Source of the DNA: Lachnospiraceae bacterium UBA1721
GTDB taxonomy: Bacteria > Bacillota > Clostridia > Lachnospirales > Lachnospiraceae
Direction of reading: 5' to 3'
Length of the DNA stretch: 6,417 bases
NCBI GenBank assembly: GCA_002317155.1
Contig: DCIR01000066.1
Coordinates: 1 to 6,417, forward strand
In this document: piece after piece, positions 1 to 5,318 of the stretch
Numbering within the stretch: position 1 is the first letter of the stretch
How the letters are laid out: each line of letters opens with the position of its first letter
Notes under the pieces: generated by a model
Database searches by the model: none
Seen by the model: the letters and a program-made list of their open reading frames with translations, nothing else
What the model was told of the DNA's origin: nothing
Made by a program: the position numbers and the translations under genes

Positions 1-74
1 TAGCGAGAGGGGGATTCGAACCCTCGACACCGCGGGTATGAACCGCGTGCTCTAGCCAACTGAGCTATCTCGCC
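1..74 (-). tRNA. tRNA-Met (anticodon CAU), elongator type
   Basis: Read on the minus strand this folds as a full cloverleaf. The acceptor stem is GGCGAGA/TCTCGCT with a G1-U72 wobble, the D arm contains GCTC...GAGC, the anticodon stem is CGCGG/CCGCG, and the loop TTCATAC gives CAU. The T loop is TTCGAAT and the discriminator is A73. It resembles the Bacillus/clostridial elongator tRNA-Met rather than the initiator, because it lacks the initiator's three G-C pairs next to a CTCATAA loop. A tRNA-Ile2 carrying lysidine also reads CAT in DNA and is not formally excluded. The T stem (GAGGG/CCCCC) holds an A50-C64 mismatch. The gene touches the left edge, so I cannot see whether CCA follows it. Confidence 0.93.
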
Positions 75-75
75 G

Positions 76-148
76 TGGAGCCTACAGGGCTCGAACCTGT
101 GACCCTCTGCTTGTAAGGCAGATGCTCTCCCAGCTGAGCTAAGACTCC
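76..148 (-). tRNA. tRNA-Val (anticodon UAC)
   Basis: The minus strand gives a complete 73-nt cloverleaf. The acceptor stem is GGAGTCT/AGGCTCC with one wobble, the D arm is GCTC-AGCTGGGA-GAGC, the anticodon stem is TCTGC/GCAGA around the loop CTTACAA (anticodon UAC), and the T arm is ACAGG-TTCGAGC-CCTGT with A73. It closely matches the known Firmicute tRNA-Val(UAC) pattern. No CCA is encoded: a single base (75) separates its A73 from G1 of the following tRNA-Met. It is the first gene of the tRNA unit and lies about 20 bases after the predicted transcription start. Confidence 0.95.
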
Positions 149-153
149 ATTGC

Positions 154-197
154 CTGACTTGCGCCGACTTAAAGAAGTATAAGACATCGCAAGTCAG
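154..197. repeat. Perfect 10-bp inverted repeat bracketing the tRNA promoter -10
   Basis: CTGACTTGCG at 154-163 is the exact reverse complement of CGCAAGTCAG at 188-197, with 24 bases between. One arm lies in the -35/-10 spacer and the other lies downstream of the likely transcription start. A full RNA hairpin therefore cannot form from this promoter, and the dyad is more plausibly a DNA-level operator. The half-site centres are 34 bp apart, about three helical turns. The operator role is inference. Confidence 0.6.
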
Positions 198-204
198 TTG
201 TCAA
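176..204 (-). promoter_or_regulatory. Near-consensus sigma-A promoter of the tRNA-Val/tRNA-Met unit
   Basis: On the minus strand there is a perfect -35 TTGACA (204-199), a 17-base spacer, and a -10 TATACT (181-176). The predicted start is near 168-169, leaving a short leader before tRNA-Val. The bases just upstream (205-225) are almost pure A/T with A- and T-runs, as expected of an UP element on a strong stable-RNA promoter. A perfect 10-bp inverted repeat brackets the -10 box and is described as a separate entry. Confidence 0.88.
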
Positions 205-233
205 CATATTTTTTAATATTTTCAATTTATAGA

Positions 234-1103
234 TTACATTGATGCAATTACGCTTGAATACAGCTTAGCCGCATCATCTGCCATGTTATTATCTACTGTC
301 ACTATTCTTTCAATTATTCTGTATATGTCGGTAACAGTTTCTATGCTCTCCTCAAGTTCTTCAGCCACCTGTTCAATGCTTTTACCTTTGACATATTTTC
401 TGCAAATCATTTCTGTCAGCTTATTTTTAGCACCTTCTTCCCTGGCATCCTCATATCGTAATAGTTCCTTCATATATTCAGACCTCCATTCCGTTCTCAT
501 TCTGGCTGTCACTACTGCCTGATGAATCTTCTCGGTCAAACCACTATTTATTTCACCGCACTGTATATACAGATACAGACTTCTCAACTCCTTCGATATC
601 CCTTCACCTTTACAGGTACAATTATAGAATATCTTATGTGTCTGATCCTCCAGTTTTATGTCAGGCGACTCCAGACAAACATTCTCAAAGTTGTAGACCG
701 CTAGCCCCTTTCCAAATGGATCAAATGTACATATAAAAATAACATTTCCTTCCGGAAGCAGTCTGTATGGCTCACCCTTACTTATAAAATCCATATCTAT
801 CGAAGACTGATAAAATCTCGCCCGCTTCGGCAGTTCCAAGTTCTCAATCCGATTTCCGTTCAGATTCTGCATTTCAGCATCATACACAGCTCGATTATCC
901 CTCGTGTATATGTCAAATCTGATAGGCTTCCCGTCCGCAGTAATCATTACCTGCTTCTGCGACTGCACCTCGTGTAGTTCTCCTATCTTATATCCCAGCA
1001 GGCATTCTAATGTCTCTCTGCAGAGAACCTTGTCCTCCATGACCTTACCGAACATAAAATCGTCCGTAATTTCCAGTTCCTCATAATGTTTCTTCAAATA
1101 CAT
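234..1103 (-). CDS. Rpn family PD-(D/E)XK nuclease / putative transposase
   Basis: A 289-residue protein of the PD-(D/E)XK nuclease-transposase type (Rpn, recombination-promoting nuclease, YhgA-like). The N-terminal part contains the family-like ITDDFMFGKVM (residues 12-22). The nuclease core has FDIYTRD around Asp64, then DAEMQN with Glu77 and Gln79 as an E-x-Q form of the catalytic E-x-K. A conserved-looking LPKRARFYQS (91-100) and FICTFDPFG (123-131) follow. The C-terminal third (about 190-289) is helical and charged, with a run resembling a small helix-turn-helix (KSIEQVAEEL, 241-250). Relatives cut DNA and raise recombination in E. coli, and many are annotated as transposases without proven transposition. 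The start at 1103 is chosen because AAGGAG (1116-1111) lies 7 bases upstream. A 17-residue longer frame reaching 1154 has no ribosome site and runs into the leader dyad. No flanking element ends are proven. Confidence 0.88.
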   Translation of the reverse strand: MYLKKHYEELEITDDFMFGKVMEDKVLCRETLECLLGYKIGELHEVQSQKQVMITADGKPIRFDIYTRDNRAVYDAEMQNLNGNRIENLELPKRARFYQSSIDMDFISKGEPYRLLPEGNVIFICTFDPFGKGLAVYNFENVCLESPDIKLEDQTHKIFYNCTCKGEGISKELRSLYLYIQCGEINSGLTEKIHQAVVTARMRTEWRSEYMKELLRYEDAREEGAKNKLTEMICRKYVKGKSIEQVAEELEESIETVTDIYRIIERIVTVDNNMADDAAKLYSSVIASM

Positions 1104-1108
1104 TGCAC

Positions 1109-1131
1109 TTCTCCTTTTTAATGTAGGAGAA
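1109..1131 (-). promoter_or_regulatory. Ribosome site of the nuclease gene, inside a perfect 7-bp hairpin
   Basis: The ribosome site AAGGAG (1116-1111), 7 bases before the ATG at 1103, fixes the start. The RNA segment UUCUCCU (1131-1125) pairs perfectly with AGGAGAA (1115-1109) across the 9-base loop ACAUUAAAA. This would sequester most of the Shine-Dalgarno sequence. Pairing is read directly from the sequence; the repressive effect is inference. Confidence 0.6.
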
Positions 1132-1198
1132 TAAAATAGCCCTTTTGCTCCCAATAAATCATATTTTCGGGAGCTTCATACCTATTTCGTTGTCCTAC
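1123..1198 (-). promoter_or_regulatory. Nested symmetric dyad in the nuclease leader, candidate RNA switch
   Basis: Three perfect 6-bp blocks are nested around one centre near 1160.5. GTAGGA (1123-1128) pairs with TCCTAC (1193-1198), AAATAG (1134-1139) with CTATTT (1182-1187), and GCTCCC (1147-1152) with GGGAGC (1169-1174). The internal loops are exactly symmetric, 5 by 5 and 7 by 7, and the terminal loop is 16 bases. As minus-strand RNA it forms a long interrupted hairpin. Its 3' arm (UCCUAC) overlaps the segment that would otherwise mask the ribosome site, so the two folds exclude each other. It could also be a protein-binding DNA palindrome or a mobile-element end. I see no convincing promoter upstream of it between 1199 and 1270. 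Confidence 0.5.
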
Positions 1199-1274
1199 TA
1201 AAATAATGTGTGATTATCAAGCAGGATTTTTAAGAAAATAGATACAGTGACTACTGCGTAGAATATTTAACCAT

Positions 1275-1319
1275 AGAAAAAACTGCTTTGAGATTAGTAT
1301 ATCCAATCCCAAAGCAGTT
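1275..1319 (-). terminator. Intrinsic terminator after the 358-residue helical protein gene
   Basis: On the minus strand AACTGCTTTGGGATT (1319-1305) pairs with AATCTCAAAGCAGTT (1295-1281). This is a 15-bp stem with a single G-U wobble and a 9-base loop, followed directly by T-rich sequence (TTTTTTC including the stem end). It begins 28 bases after the stop codon at 1347. It ends the transcript of the upstream gene and isolates the nuclease gene that follows. Confidence 0.88.
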
Positions 1320-1346
1320 GTAAACATTACTTTTCAAAAGCACTTT

Positions 1347-2423
1347 TTATGAAAACTTCTTCTCAAAATATGAAGGGTTGTTAGCATACTTAACTTCACC
1401 TTCGATACGAAGTGCTGTACGAAGATCCTCAGCCTTAAGCTTGGTCTCCTCATCTACATCGTCGCTGAGCTCGATCTTATTAGCTGCATACTCCATGGTC
1501 TCTTCTACAGCCATGTAATACTTGATTGCCTGAGGATCATCCTTGGTAAGAATGAGACCTTTTTCAGAGAGAAGTCCGAGCGCACAGTTAGCAAATCCAT
1601 TACCGTCTGCAGCCTCTGCCTTAAGAGCCGTAACCATAGCATCTACTCCGTCAGCCATTCCCTTGTAGTTCTTCATCTCAAGGAACGCATCGATAAGCTG
1701 TCCCGCCTCAGTGATATTGCTGTTCATATACTTAGGATGCTTCTTCTCGAAGAAAAGCTTCATAAGAGGAAGAACCGCTTCCTTAACGCAAGCCTCATTC
1801 TCACAAAGAAGAAGAAGCTTAATCATCTGTGAAGGAAGGAACAGAATGTATCTTACAGTATCGTTAGCAATCTTGCATCCCTGTACGATCTGCTTGTAAC
1901 GATAGTCATAAGACTTCTTAGCATCGCCATTAGCAAGATAATAATCAGCCAATGCTTCATACTGAGCAAAATAGAGCATCCACATCATCTTGCATGCTGA
2001 ACCTGCTCCCTTAAGCTCTACCTCCTCATCTCCGCAATAAGGTGATGAATAATAAAGGAACTTAAGGAAAATATGATTCTTAAGAACATTAGCCTGAGCC
2101 TTGCATGCATCCTCAACATATCCCATGAGTTCGTTGCGGATTTCAAAAGCCTTGTTCATATCCTTCTCAGCATAATAAGAAGCAAGTCTTACACCGGCAT
2201 AGAAGGGGAAGAAAATATCATTCTCTGATAAAGTCTCAGGTCTGTCAGTATTGTCGTAATTCTTAACAGTAAGCTTATTCTGCTTATAAAGCTCAAAGCC
2301 CATAGTATACATCTTACTGTAAATAGCTATAAATTTTTCCTCGCAACCATCCTTGAGAGCTGCCTCTGATTCGATATACAGTTCAATAAGGCTTGAAGGA
2401 AGAGCATCTACATTAATCTCCAT
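1347..2423 (-). CDS. Hypothetical soluble helix-rich protein (TPR/Sel1-like)
   Basis: A 358-residue protein I do not recognise. It has no signal peptide or membrane segment and reads as almost entirely alpha-helical, with repeated Tyr/Ala/Leu-rich amphipathic stretches that recall TPR or Sel1 solenoids (for example 73-100, 145-185, 245-270, 274-310). The segment around 277-304 (ANCALGLLSEKG, then DDPQAIKYYM) is the most Sel1-like. Seven cysteines are scattered without a metal-site pattern. The start at 2423 is chosen because AAAGGAG (2436-2430) lies 6 bases upstream. The frame stays open 30 codons further, but that part crosses the predicted promoter and a palindrome and reads like non-coding sequence. 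Most lysines use AAG and many repeated residues use the same codon, more strongly than in the neighbours, which suggests high expression. It has its own promoter region and terminator, so it is probably monocistronic. Function unknown. Confidence 0.85.
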   Translation of the reverse strand: MEINVDALPSSLIELYIESEAALKDGCEEKFIAIYSKMYTMGFELYKQNKLTVKNYDNTDRPETLSENDIFFPFYAGVRLASYYAEKDMNKAFEIRNELMGYVEDACKAQANVLKNHIFLKFLYYSSPYCGDEEVELKGAGSACKMMWMLYFAQYEALADYYLANGDAKKSYDYRYKQIVQGCKIANDTVRYILFLPSQMIKLLLLCENEACVKEAVLPLMKLFFEKKHPKYMNSNITEAGQLIDAFLEMKNYKGMADGVDAMVTALKAEAADGNGFANCALGLLSEKGLILTKDDPQAIKYYMAVEETMEYAANKIELSDDVDEETKLKAEDLRTALRIEGEVKYANNPSYFEKKFS

Positions 2424-2429
2424 TACATT

Positions 2430-2436
2430 CTCCTTT
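2430..2436 (-). promoter_or_regulatory. Ribosome site deciding the start at 2423
   Basis: AAAGGAG lies 6 bases before ATG 2423. No comparable site precedes the in-frame ATG at 2513, which would add 30 residues. This site decides the start of the 358-residue protein. Confidence 0.85.
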
Positions 2437-2458
2437 GCATCAATAATCTTCTCTTTAC

Positions 2459-2480
2459 CCCGCGGGAAATGGAATTTCCC
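2459..2480. repeat. Two overlapping palindromes at the 5' end of the transcript
   Basis: CCCGCGGG (2459-2466) is a perfect 8-bp palindrome. It shares its GGG with GGGAAAT-GGA-ATTTCCC (2464-2480), a perfect 7-bp inverted repeat with a 3-base centre. They sit between the predicted -10 box and the ribosome site of the 358-residue protein gene, at or just after the likely start of transcription. They could be an operator or a 5' mRNA hairpin that stabilises the message; which one is inference. Confidence 0.55.
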
Positions 2481-2483
2481 TGC

Positions 2484-2513
2484 ATAATACATAATTATAA
2501 CAAAAAAATGCAA
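2484..2513 (-). promoter_or_regulatory. Candidate promoter of the 358-residue protein gene
   Basis: The minus strand shows TTGCAT (2513-2508), an 18-base spacer and TATTAT (2489-2484). A perfect TATAAT (2499-2494) lies within the spacer but has no good -35 at the right distance, so the exact -10 is uncertain. The surrounding DNA is very A/T rich and carries a pair of short palindromes just upstream. Confidence 0.5.
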
Positions 2514-2517
2514 ATAT

Positions 2518-2559
2518 ATATACTATATCTGCACTTTTTTTGAAAAAAATATACTATAT
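2518..2559. repeat. Paired 11-bp palindromes flanking a T7-G-A7 tract
   Basis: ATATACTATAT occurs at 2518-2528 and again at 2549-2559, exactly 31 bp apart. Each copy is itself a palindrome (ATATA-C-TATAT). Between them T7 (2535-2541), G, and A7 (2543-2549) form another dyad. The group sits immediately upstream of the predicted -35 of the 358-residue protein gene. It may be an activator site, an UP element or intrinsically bent DNA. The minus-strand T run gives only a poor terminator for the membrane-protein gene. Confidence 0.45.
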
Positions 2560-2563
2560 TTGG

Positions 2564-3166
2564 TTAATTTTTCGCCTTCACAGACTTTTTCGCTTTTGCC
2601 CGCATCACCAGGACAACAATCATCATCACAAGATCGATTATAACTAATATCGGCACTCCTATTAAAAACGAAATCATCCACATATTAGCATAGTCCGGCT
2701 TAATCAACTGGATATTATCAGCCTCATAAGCTGATATACCATTGCTTAGCATAATCATCGAATCATCTCCGCCGGTCACAAAGCTCTCATTTCTCTTGCT
2801 GTACACCTTTACATATTTGTATACCTTGCAAAAATCAGATACTTGAACTTTATCCTCATGAACGACATACTCGTCTGAGCTAAATAGCGACCCAAAGGAG
2901 ACACATTCATATCCATCTATATTTCCAAGATATGTAATATCAGCCAGTAAAGTTCCTTTATTGATCACATACTCATATGATTCCTCTTCCTCCTTGCCGG
3001 CATCAATCGAGTAAATCATATATATAACCAACATTGCCAGTATTATCACTCCATTTATTGCAGCGATAATAATTCTCATCTTTTTCTTACTGAAAATCAA
3101 TGAAACAGCCAGTGCTGCTATACCCAATAAAAATGGAATCAGTATAAATCCAAACACATCAAACAT
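2564..3166 (-). CDS. Hypothetical membrane protein, three segments with an outer domain
   Basis: A 200-residue protein with hydrophobic segments at about 3-25 and 32-54, a polar region at 55-160, and a third hydrophobic segment at about 163-188. It ends in a basic tail (RAKAKKSVKAKN). The positive charges between segments 1 and 2 (SKKKMR) and at the C terminus place both in the cytoplasm, so the 55-160 domain should face outside. That domain has an acidic start (GKEEEESY) and two cysteines (88 and 113) that could form a disulfide. I do not recognise the family. The start at 3166 is chosen for AGGGAG (3177-3172) 5 bases upstream and for the hydrophobic N terminus that follows; a longer frame to 3235 adds 23 polar residues and has no good ribosome site. 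It lies 78 bases after the hydrolase gene and may be co-transcribed with it, though it also has a promoter candidate. Confidence 0.83.
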   Translation of the reverse strand: MFDVFGFILIPFLLGIAALAVSLIFSKKKMRIIIAAINGVIILAMLVIYMIYSIDAGKEEEESYEYVINKGTLLADITYLGNIDGYECVSFGSLFSSDEYVVHEDKVQVSDFCKVYKYVKVYSKRNESFVTGGDDSMIMLSNGISAYEADNIQLIKPDYANMWMISFLIGVPILVIIDLVMMIVVLVMRAKAKKSVKAKN

Positions 3167-3171
3167 GATAT

Positions 3172-3177
3172 CTCCCT
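3172..3177 (-). promoter_or_regulatory. Ribosome site deciding the start at 3166
   Basis: AGGGAG (within GAGGGAGA) is 5 bases before ATG 3166. The alternative ATG at 3235 has only TTTGG before it and overlaps the predicted promoter, so 3166 is preferred. Confidence 0.75.
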
Positions 3178-3211
3178 CACATAACTTTAATAATATTTGC
3201 CTTGCCTCCCC

Positions 3212-3240
3212 ATTATACAATCTATATTTATCCAAAGCAA
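3212..3240 (-). promoter_or_regulatory. Candidate promoter of the membrane-protein gene
   Basis: A perfect -10 TATAAT (3217-3212) with a 17-base spacer and a weak -35 TTGCTT (3240-3235). The predicted start near 3205 leaves about 39 bases of leader. The -35 abuts the stop codon of the hydrolase gene, so this may be a secondary promoter inside a two-gene unit. Confidence 0.45.
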
Positions 3241-3244
3241 ATTG

Positions 3245-5203
3245 TTAGCTCAGCTCCACACACTCATAGCCATCAATAACAGGTATGGTTACACTTAATT
3301 TTCCATCTCCTTCATCAACAAGGTCAAACGTCTCACCGCTTCTGACAAGCTTTGCCTTAGTATATCCCTCGTCCATATATCCTACATCCTTTGACATATA
3401 AATCTTAGTATTCAGTATAGGCAGTTTAGTATCTACTACATCAATAGTCTTGGTTCTTCTCTCAGGAATATAGCTAATGATATGCACATACTGTTTTCCG
3501 GCCTTCCTGCGCACAGTAACTTCAGCACAGGTCGGTGCCTCAACCATCACTGTAGGATTATCAAGCAGTTCTCCTATCATATAGCCGATAATATCCCTGT
3601 AGACTCTGTTGCCGTTGACGATGTAATCCTCAAAAAGAGGGAATGAACAGTATGCTATCTTGTCATTTAAGACTATCGCAGGATACTCAGATTTTTTATT
3701 AAACGGGAAATGTCTGTGTGATGAAAAGCAATCGGCCGTTCTATTGTAATATGGATCACCCACATATGCTTTTACAGGCAGAGAACTCTTAACATATGCA
3801 CCTCTTACATAGCACACATATTCAAGCGATTCAACATCCTTAATCAATCCGTCGTCTATACAAATATATGACGGCTCATAATCACTTTCCCTGATATACT
3901 CTACATCCAGAGAATCCTTATCAGTACTTCTGTATGTAGCCAGCACTTTACCACCTGCCTCAATATACTCCTTAAGCTTAACCGACAATTCGCCGTCGAC
4001 ATTTACCTTATCAGGCAAAATAATCATCTTATATCTGCGTAAATTCTCCGATGCAGGAATAAAATCAAATGTATAATGCAGCTCCATGAGCATACGCATT
4101 ACACCTTCATCTGAAAATGTGTTTCGGGTATAAAAATCTGTTGATACCACCACACCGATATCAGCGACCTTTTCGCTGCCTTCAGTATATTTTTCAAGCT
4201 TCTCGATTTCTGAATAGACCTTACCTATTCTCGCATAAGCAGCCTTGTTCATATACCCTCTCGGATGGAGCTGGTCACCGACGCTGCACGCGCATCCGTT
4301 TGCAATCATTCTGAAACACTCATATTCAAGTGCCTCATTATTTTTGAGGCTTCCGTGATCTCCCCATGAAAGATGGAATTTCCCATTCATTCCTATAACA
4401 TCACCGTTATTGCGGTTGTGATAATTGACAAAAAGCGGGAAATGATTGTAGCCCCACTCACCTGACGGAAGTGACTCAATTTCCATATGATCCTGCAATG
4501 CCGCACGCTTATCTATCTCAAATCCATCTGCTCCATTATTGGGTGCCCATGACGAATTATAGAAGGTAGGAATATTCTTTCCCTTAGATGCAACAAAATC
4601 ATTAATCTCTCGCTGGAACTTATACAATACCTGCTCGTCATGCTTAAGCACATCTCTTTCCTTCTTAGGATCGAGTCCCTCTGCCTGCATTTCGGCTACG
4701 CATTCATCACAGATACATTTTCTCTGAAAAATAATATCAAACCAGAAACCGTCCACTTCATAGTTATCGATAAGTTCTGCCACCTGTGCCTTTATATATT
4801 CCTTGTATGCACTGTTATTAAGACAGAGCTTTCTCCAACTGTAATACGACTCATCATCCGGCTTCTTGTGACCGGGTATTCCATCCTCACCCATTTCAAG
4901 CCACTCGGTGTGATCAGCAGCATCTTCTTCCCATCCTATAGGAAAATAAATCGGACACGTAATATCATTCTTATGGAGTTCTTCAATCATCTGCCCCATA
5001 AGGTCATATTTAAGTGACGGATGCATCTTACCTATTTTAGTCGGATAATAGCACATTCCGTGATGGCACTTTGCAAAAATATTAATAGAATTAACATGCG
5101 CATCCTTAAGAGTCTGCACAAAATCCTTCACGTCAAAATCAACGCCTACATCCCCAATTACCGGCGCGGTATGAAAATCCAAATGAATCTGTCTGTATCT
5201 CAT
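3245..5203 (-). CDS. Cytoplasmic glycoside hydrolase-like protein (GHL6 / beta-galactosidase trimerisation type)
   Basis: A 652-residue protein that looks like a TIM-barrel glycosidase of the hypothetical glycosyl hydrolase 6 type, related to GH42-like and GH151-like enzymes. It opens with RQIHLDFHTAP (4-14), typical of the group. FNIFAKCHHG-like sequence (41-49) and VDGFWFDIIF (150-159) follow; Asp156 at a strand end is the best nucleophile candidate. Directly after it is CICDEC (163-168). Acid candidates lie in MEIESLPSGEWGY (240-252). HGSLKNNEALEYECFRMIANG (from 283) ends the barrel. Residues about 346-430 resemble the Rossmann-like trimerisation domain, and the last 120 or so look like beta-sandwich. 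There is no signal peptide, so it should act inside the cell on imported oligosaccharides; alpha-L-fucosidase or beta-galactosidase activity is only a guess. The start at 5203 has AGAAGG 8 bases upstream. No transporter or sugar regulator is adjacent. Confidence 0.82.
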   Translation of the reverse strand: MRYRQIHLDFHTAPVIGDVGVDFDVKDFVQTLKDAHVNSINIFAKCHHGMCYYPTKIGKMHPSLKYDLMGQMIEELHKNDITCPIYFPIGWEEDAADHTEWLEMGEDGIPGHKKPDDESYYSWRKLCLNNSAYKEYIKAQVAELIDNYEVDGFWFDIIFQRKCICDECVAEMQAEGLDPKKERDVLKHDEQVLYKFQREINDFVASKGKNIPTFYNSSWAPNNGADGFEIDKRAALQDHMEIESLPSGEWGYNHFPLFVNYHNRNNGDVIGMNGKFHLSWGDHGSLKNNEALEYECFRMIANGCACSVGDQLHPRGYMNKAAYARIGKVYSEIEKLEKYTEGSEKVADIGVVVSTDFYTRNTFSDEGVMRMLMELHYTFDFIPASENLRRYKMIILPDKVNVDGELSVKLKEYIEAGGKVLATYRSTDKDSLDVEYIRESDYEPSYICIDDGLIKDVESLEYVCYVRGAYVKSSLPVKAYVGDPYYNRTADCFSSHRHFPFNKKSEYPAIVLNDKIAYCSFPLFEDYIVNGNRVYRDIIGYMIGELLDNPTVMVEAPTCAEVTVRRKAGKQYVHIISYIPERRTKTIDVVDTKLPILNTKIYMSKDVGYMDEGYTKAKLVRSGETFDLVDEGDGKLSVTIPVIDGYECVELS

Positions 5204-5224
5204 GTTTTTAACCTTCTCTTGTCC

Positions 5225-5295
5225 CGGCTAAATATAAGCCGCAAAATCATAAAAATACATTTTGTACCCGACCAAAATAGCTCATTAATAGAGCT
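5225..5295. repeat. Two small dyads of the same geometry before the hydrolase gene
   Basis: CGGCT-N7-AGCCG (5225-5241) and AGCTC-N7-GAGCT (5279-5295) each have 5-bp arms and a 7-base A/T-only centre, with centres 54 bp apart. They lie in the leader or promoter region of the hydrolase gene. They may be regulator sites or small RNA hairpins. I could not identify a confident promoter in this spacer. Confidence 0.35.
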
Positions 5296-5318
5296 GCATG
5301 CCTATATTTTAATTCTTT

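Noticed and set aside
1..148. tRNA genes as an attachment site for an integrated element
   Set aside because: The nuclease gene lies on the 5' side of the tRNAs. No duplicated tRNA 3' end and no integrase gene is visible in the window.
206..219. ATATT-TTTT-AATAT as a terminator for the nuclease gene
   Set aside because: The stem is only 5 bp, all A/T, and would not be stable. It is better read as part of the A/T-rich UP region of the tRNA promoter.
283..1086. Plus-strand open frames of 60-79 codons opposite the nuclease gene
   Set aside because: They are antisense shadows of a well-supported gene, with no ribosome sites and low-complexity Ser/Thr-rich translations.
1104..1154. 17-residue N-terminal extension of the nuclease
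   Set aside because: It has no ribosome site, covers the structured leader, and the strong AAGGAG is correctly spaced for the ATG at 1103.
2424..2513. 30-residue N-terminal extension of the 358-residue helical protein
   Set aside because: It spans the predicted -10 boxes and a palindrome, while ATG 2423 has an ideal ribosome site.
3167..3235. 23-residue N-terminal extension of the membrane protein
   Set aside because: It has no good ribosome site and overlaps a TATAAT box. The shorter start begins directly with a membrane segment.
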